From positions 1 to 8,140 of the forward strand of contig DATKMG010000116.1 in NCBI GenBank assembly GCA_035541995.1: a DNA stretch of 8,140 nucleotides, given 5' to 3'. The position numbers and the translations under genes are program-made. The notes beneath the pieces are model-generated. The model worked only from the letters and a program-made list of their open reading frames with translations. It did not search any database and was not told the origin of the DNA. Every line of letters begins with the position of its first letter. Positions within the stretch are counted from its first letter, which is position 1. Below are positions 7,356 to 8,140 of this stretch, piece by piece. This DNA is from DATKMG01 sp035541995 (lineage in GTDB: Bacteria > Acidobacteriota > Terriglobia > Versatilivoradales > Versatilivoraceae).

Positions 7356-7373
7356 TAATCAATTCCTTGATTA
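7356..7373. promoter_or_regulatory. Perfect inverted repeat TAATCAA-TTCC-TTGATTA
   Basis: A 7-bp perfect inverted repeat with a 4-nt loop sits 10 bp downstream of the TATAAT box. It could be an operator bound by a dimeric repressor, or a hairpin at the 5' end of the mRNA. The stem is AT-rich and no T tract follows, so it is a poor terminator for the preceding gene. Confidence 0.45.
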
Positions 7374-7377
7374 AGGT

Positions 7378-7399
7378 GGGTTCTTGTCTCAAGGAACCC
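7378..7399 (+). promoter_or_regulatory. Second leader hairpin GGGTTC...GAACCC
   Basis: GGGTTC (7378-7383) pairs with GAACCC (7394-7399). The stem can extend inward by a U-G and a U-A pair, leaving a six-base loop. It lies 37 bp before the start codon. Together with the adjacent inverted repeat it makes the leader unusually structured for a short gene. It could stabilise the mRNA or act as a weak terminator for the kinase/regulator operon. I do not recognise a known riboswitch. Confidence 0.4.
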
Positions 7400-7421
7400 T
7401 TTACAAATTCAAACTTGCTTG

Positions 7422-7439
7422 AAAGGAGCAATTTGCATG
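7422..7439 (+). promoter_or_regulatory. Strong ribosome binding site fixing the ATG at 7437
   Basis: AAAGGAG at 7422-7428 lies 8 nt before ATG 7437. The in-frame TTG at 7419 precedes this site and would destroy the clean MRKM signal-peptide start, so 7437 is the start. Confidence 0.85.
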
Positions 7440-7766
7440 AGGAAAATGACCTGCCTGGCGGTAAGCCTGGCATTGATTCTCTCGCTCGGAGTGTCACTAT
7501 CTGCGGCTGAAGGGAAGTGGACGGGTTGGATCACCGACTCGAAGTGCGGAGCCAAAGGGGCCAACGCCGGGCACAAGGAGTGTGCCCTGAAGTGCGCCAA
7601 GTCCGGCGAGAAGCTGGTTTTCTACAACAACGACGACCAGAAACTCTATGCGCTGGACAACCAGGAGTTGGCCAAGAAGCACGTGGGCCATGAAGTAACG
7701 GTGCAAGGGACGGTTGACGATCAAGGAAACATCAAGGTGGCCAAGATAATGGCGGCGGGGAAGTAA
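7437..7766 (+). CDS. Small secreted Cys/His-containing protein, function unknown
   Basis: This is a 109-residue protein. MRKMTCLAVSLALILSLGVS with a following LSA-AEG is a classic signal peptide, probably cleaved around residues 22-24, giving a mature protein of about 86 residues outside the cytoplasm. The mature part opens with GKWTGWITDSKCGAKGANAG and carries a C-x8-H-x2-C-x3-C arrangement (Cys37, His46, Cys49, Cys53), then His82 and His85. This pattern could bind a metal or form disulfides. The C-terminal part (VGHEVTVQGTVDDQGNIKVAKI) has the alternating pattern of a small beta-barrel of OB-fold type. I recognise it as resembling small conserved proteins of Acidobacteria with no known function. 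It has its own promoter-like element and structured leader, so it is probably a separate transcription unit from the two-component system. Confidence 0.85.
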   Translation: MRKMTCLAVSLALILSLGVSLSAAEGKWTGWITDSKCGAKGANAGHKECALKCAKSGEKLVFYNNDDQKLYALDNQELAKKHVGHEVTVQGTVDDQGNIKVAKIMAAGK

Positions 7767-7781
7767 CGGCAGAGCCGGCTT

Positions 7782-7842
7782 TTGGGCTCAAGCCAGGCAG
7801 GCGGGGGGACCACTTCACCTGTCTGGCTTCAAATTGAGCCAA
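7782..7842. terminator. Long stem-loop, possible terminator or structured RNA
   Basis: AAGCCAGGCAGG (7790-7801) pairs with CCTGTCTGGCTT (7818-7829) over 12 bp with a single G-U pair, around a 16-nt loop. Outer arms TTGGGCTC (7782-7789) and GAGCCAA (7836-7842) can add seven pairs with one bulged G and a six-base internal loop. It begins 15 bp after the stop codon of the small secreted protein, as expected of a transcription end. However, no T run follows, so it is not a standard intrinsic terminator. A repeat element or 3'-end stabiliser is equally possible. Confidence 0.45.
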
Positions 7843-7896
7843 GGTGAACGCTGTAAGGGTTGGAATGCCTCTAGCCTCAACCGCGGGTTTCGTTCC

Positions 7897-7927
7897 GGGA
7901 CCTATGTCCCATCGCCGCAACTGCGGC
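7897..7927. repeat. Two adjacent perfect 5-bp hairpins
   Basis: GGGAC-CTAT-GTCCC (7897-7910) is followed after three bases by GCCGC-AACT-GCGGC (7914-7927). Both have 4-nt loops. Paired GC-rich hairpins like this are typical of REP-like intergenic repeats. Only one copy is visible here, so membership of a repeat family is a guess. Confidence 0.4.
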
Positions 7928-8049
7928 TATTCAAGTTGTTCCTCTCTGGGTATCATTACATGGCTTAAGTTGACGCCAAGGGGGATTGTCTGTTTTTTCA
8001 CGCTTACTTGGGAACCCAGTTGATCGATATTCAGCGGTTGATTCTTTCC

Positions 8050-8066
8050 AAGGAGAATCAGAGATG
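8050..8066 (+). promoter_or_regulatory. Ribosome binding site for the last gene
   Basis: AAGGAG at 8050-8055 lies 8 nt before the ATG at 8064. This near-ideal arrangement supports a real start although only 25 codons follow in the window. Confidence 0.8.
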
Positions 8067-8140
8067 GTGGAACAGGAGACCCAACTCGGTGACCTGATCG
8101 ACGATTATTGCACCCGTTGCCATCTTCTCATGAACCACTA
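8064..8140 (+). CDS. N-terminus of probable small zinc-ribbon-like protein (cut by window end)
   Basis: The visible 25 codons read MVEQETQLGDLIDDYCTRCHLLMNHY (the final Y codon is incomplete). There is no signal peptide, and the acidic start followed by CTRCHLLMNH resembles small cytoplasmic conserved proteins in which this CxxC is the first half of a zinc ribbon and a second CxxC follows later. The CTRCH string also fits the haem c pattern. Without an export signal, haem attachment is unlikely. The assignment rests on a short stretch and on memory of the family, so function is open. The strong Shine-Dalgarno sequence makes the gene itself credible. Confidence 0.6.
   Translation, partial: MVEQETQLGDLIDDYCTRCHLLMNH

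Larger units (their letters stand above)
7767..8063. other. Gene-free interval rich in inverted repeats
   Basis: This stretch of about 300 bp contains no convincing reading frame on either strand. The one minus-strand frame crossing it (7732-7920) is low-complexity in composition and overlaps the end of the secreted-protein gene. The interval holds a long imperfect inverted repeat (7782-7842), two short perfect hairpins (7897-7910 and 7914-7927), a 13-bp match to the hairpin flank near 1320, and the leader of the next gene. A TTGACG at 7970-7975 resembles a -35 box, but the properly spaced -10 position is only a T run. Confidence 0.6.

Noticed and set aside
7419..7436. TTG 7419 as start of the small secreted protein
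   Set aside because: It precedes the AAAGGAG ribosome site; ATG 7437 gives correct spacing and a clean signal peptide.
7732..7920. Minus-strand frame of 62 codons downstream of the secreted-protein gene
   Set aside because: It overlaps the 3' end of a well-supported gene, covers the inverted repeats, lacks a ribosome site and has no protein-like pattern.
8109..8123. CTRCH of the last gene as a haem c attachment site
   Set aside because: The protein starts with an acidic, non-exported N-terminus, so a zinc-ribbon half-site is more likely. The rest of the gene is outside the window.
1..8140. tRNA, rRNA, CRISPR array, insertion sequence or prophage
   Set aside because: No cloverleaf, rRNA-like block, regularly spaced repeat array or transposase/integrase motif was seen on either strand.

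Overview
The window reads as a bacterial chromosome fragment with moderate GC content. It most likely comes from an Acidobacteriota-type organism or a related soil/sediment lineage. This is inferred from family recognition only: a CRTAC1-type FG-GAP protein beside a multihaem cytochrome fused to TPRs, and a small secreted 'GWITDSKCG' protein, are combinations I associate with that phylum. No rRNA, tRNA, CRISPR array, transposase or phage gene is visible.

Layout. Positions 1-1474 (minus strand, cut by the window start) encode an FG-GAP/VCBS-repeat CRTAC1-family protein that is probably secreted or membrane-anchored. Positions 1519-4383 (minus) encode a 954-residue protein with five N-terminal membrane helices, five CXXCH haem c motifs, a beta-rich middle region and a C-terminal TPR array. 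These two genes lie 44 bp apart on the same strand and look like one transcription unit, with the cytochrome first. A divergent control region of about 160 bp (4384-4540) holds two different short tandem repeats and candidate promoters facing both ways. From it, on the plus strand, runs a two-component system: a histidine kinase with a large extracytoplasmic sensor domain (about 4541-6628) and an OmpR/PhoB-type response regulator (6613-7293) that overlaps the kinase end by 16 nt.

After a structured leader with a TATAAT box and two hairpins comes a small exported Cys/His-containing protein (7437-7766). The region 7767-8063 has no gene but contains a long imperfect inverted repeat and two more perfect hairpins. 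At 8064 a new gene begins with an ideal Shine-Dalgarno sequence. It is probably a small zinc-ribbon-like protein and is cut by the window end.

Working model (inference): the kinase senses an envelope signal. The regulator then controls the divergent cytochrome/CRTAC1 operon, whose products would form a membrane-anchored, externally facing redox module. In that module the haem domain would move electrons, and the TPR array and beta-propeller-like protein would supply protein-protein contacts. The substrate and electron acceptor cannot be read from the sequence.
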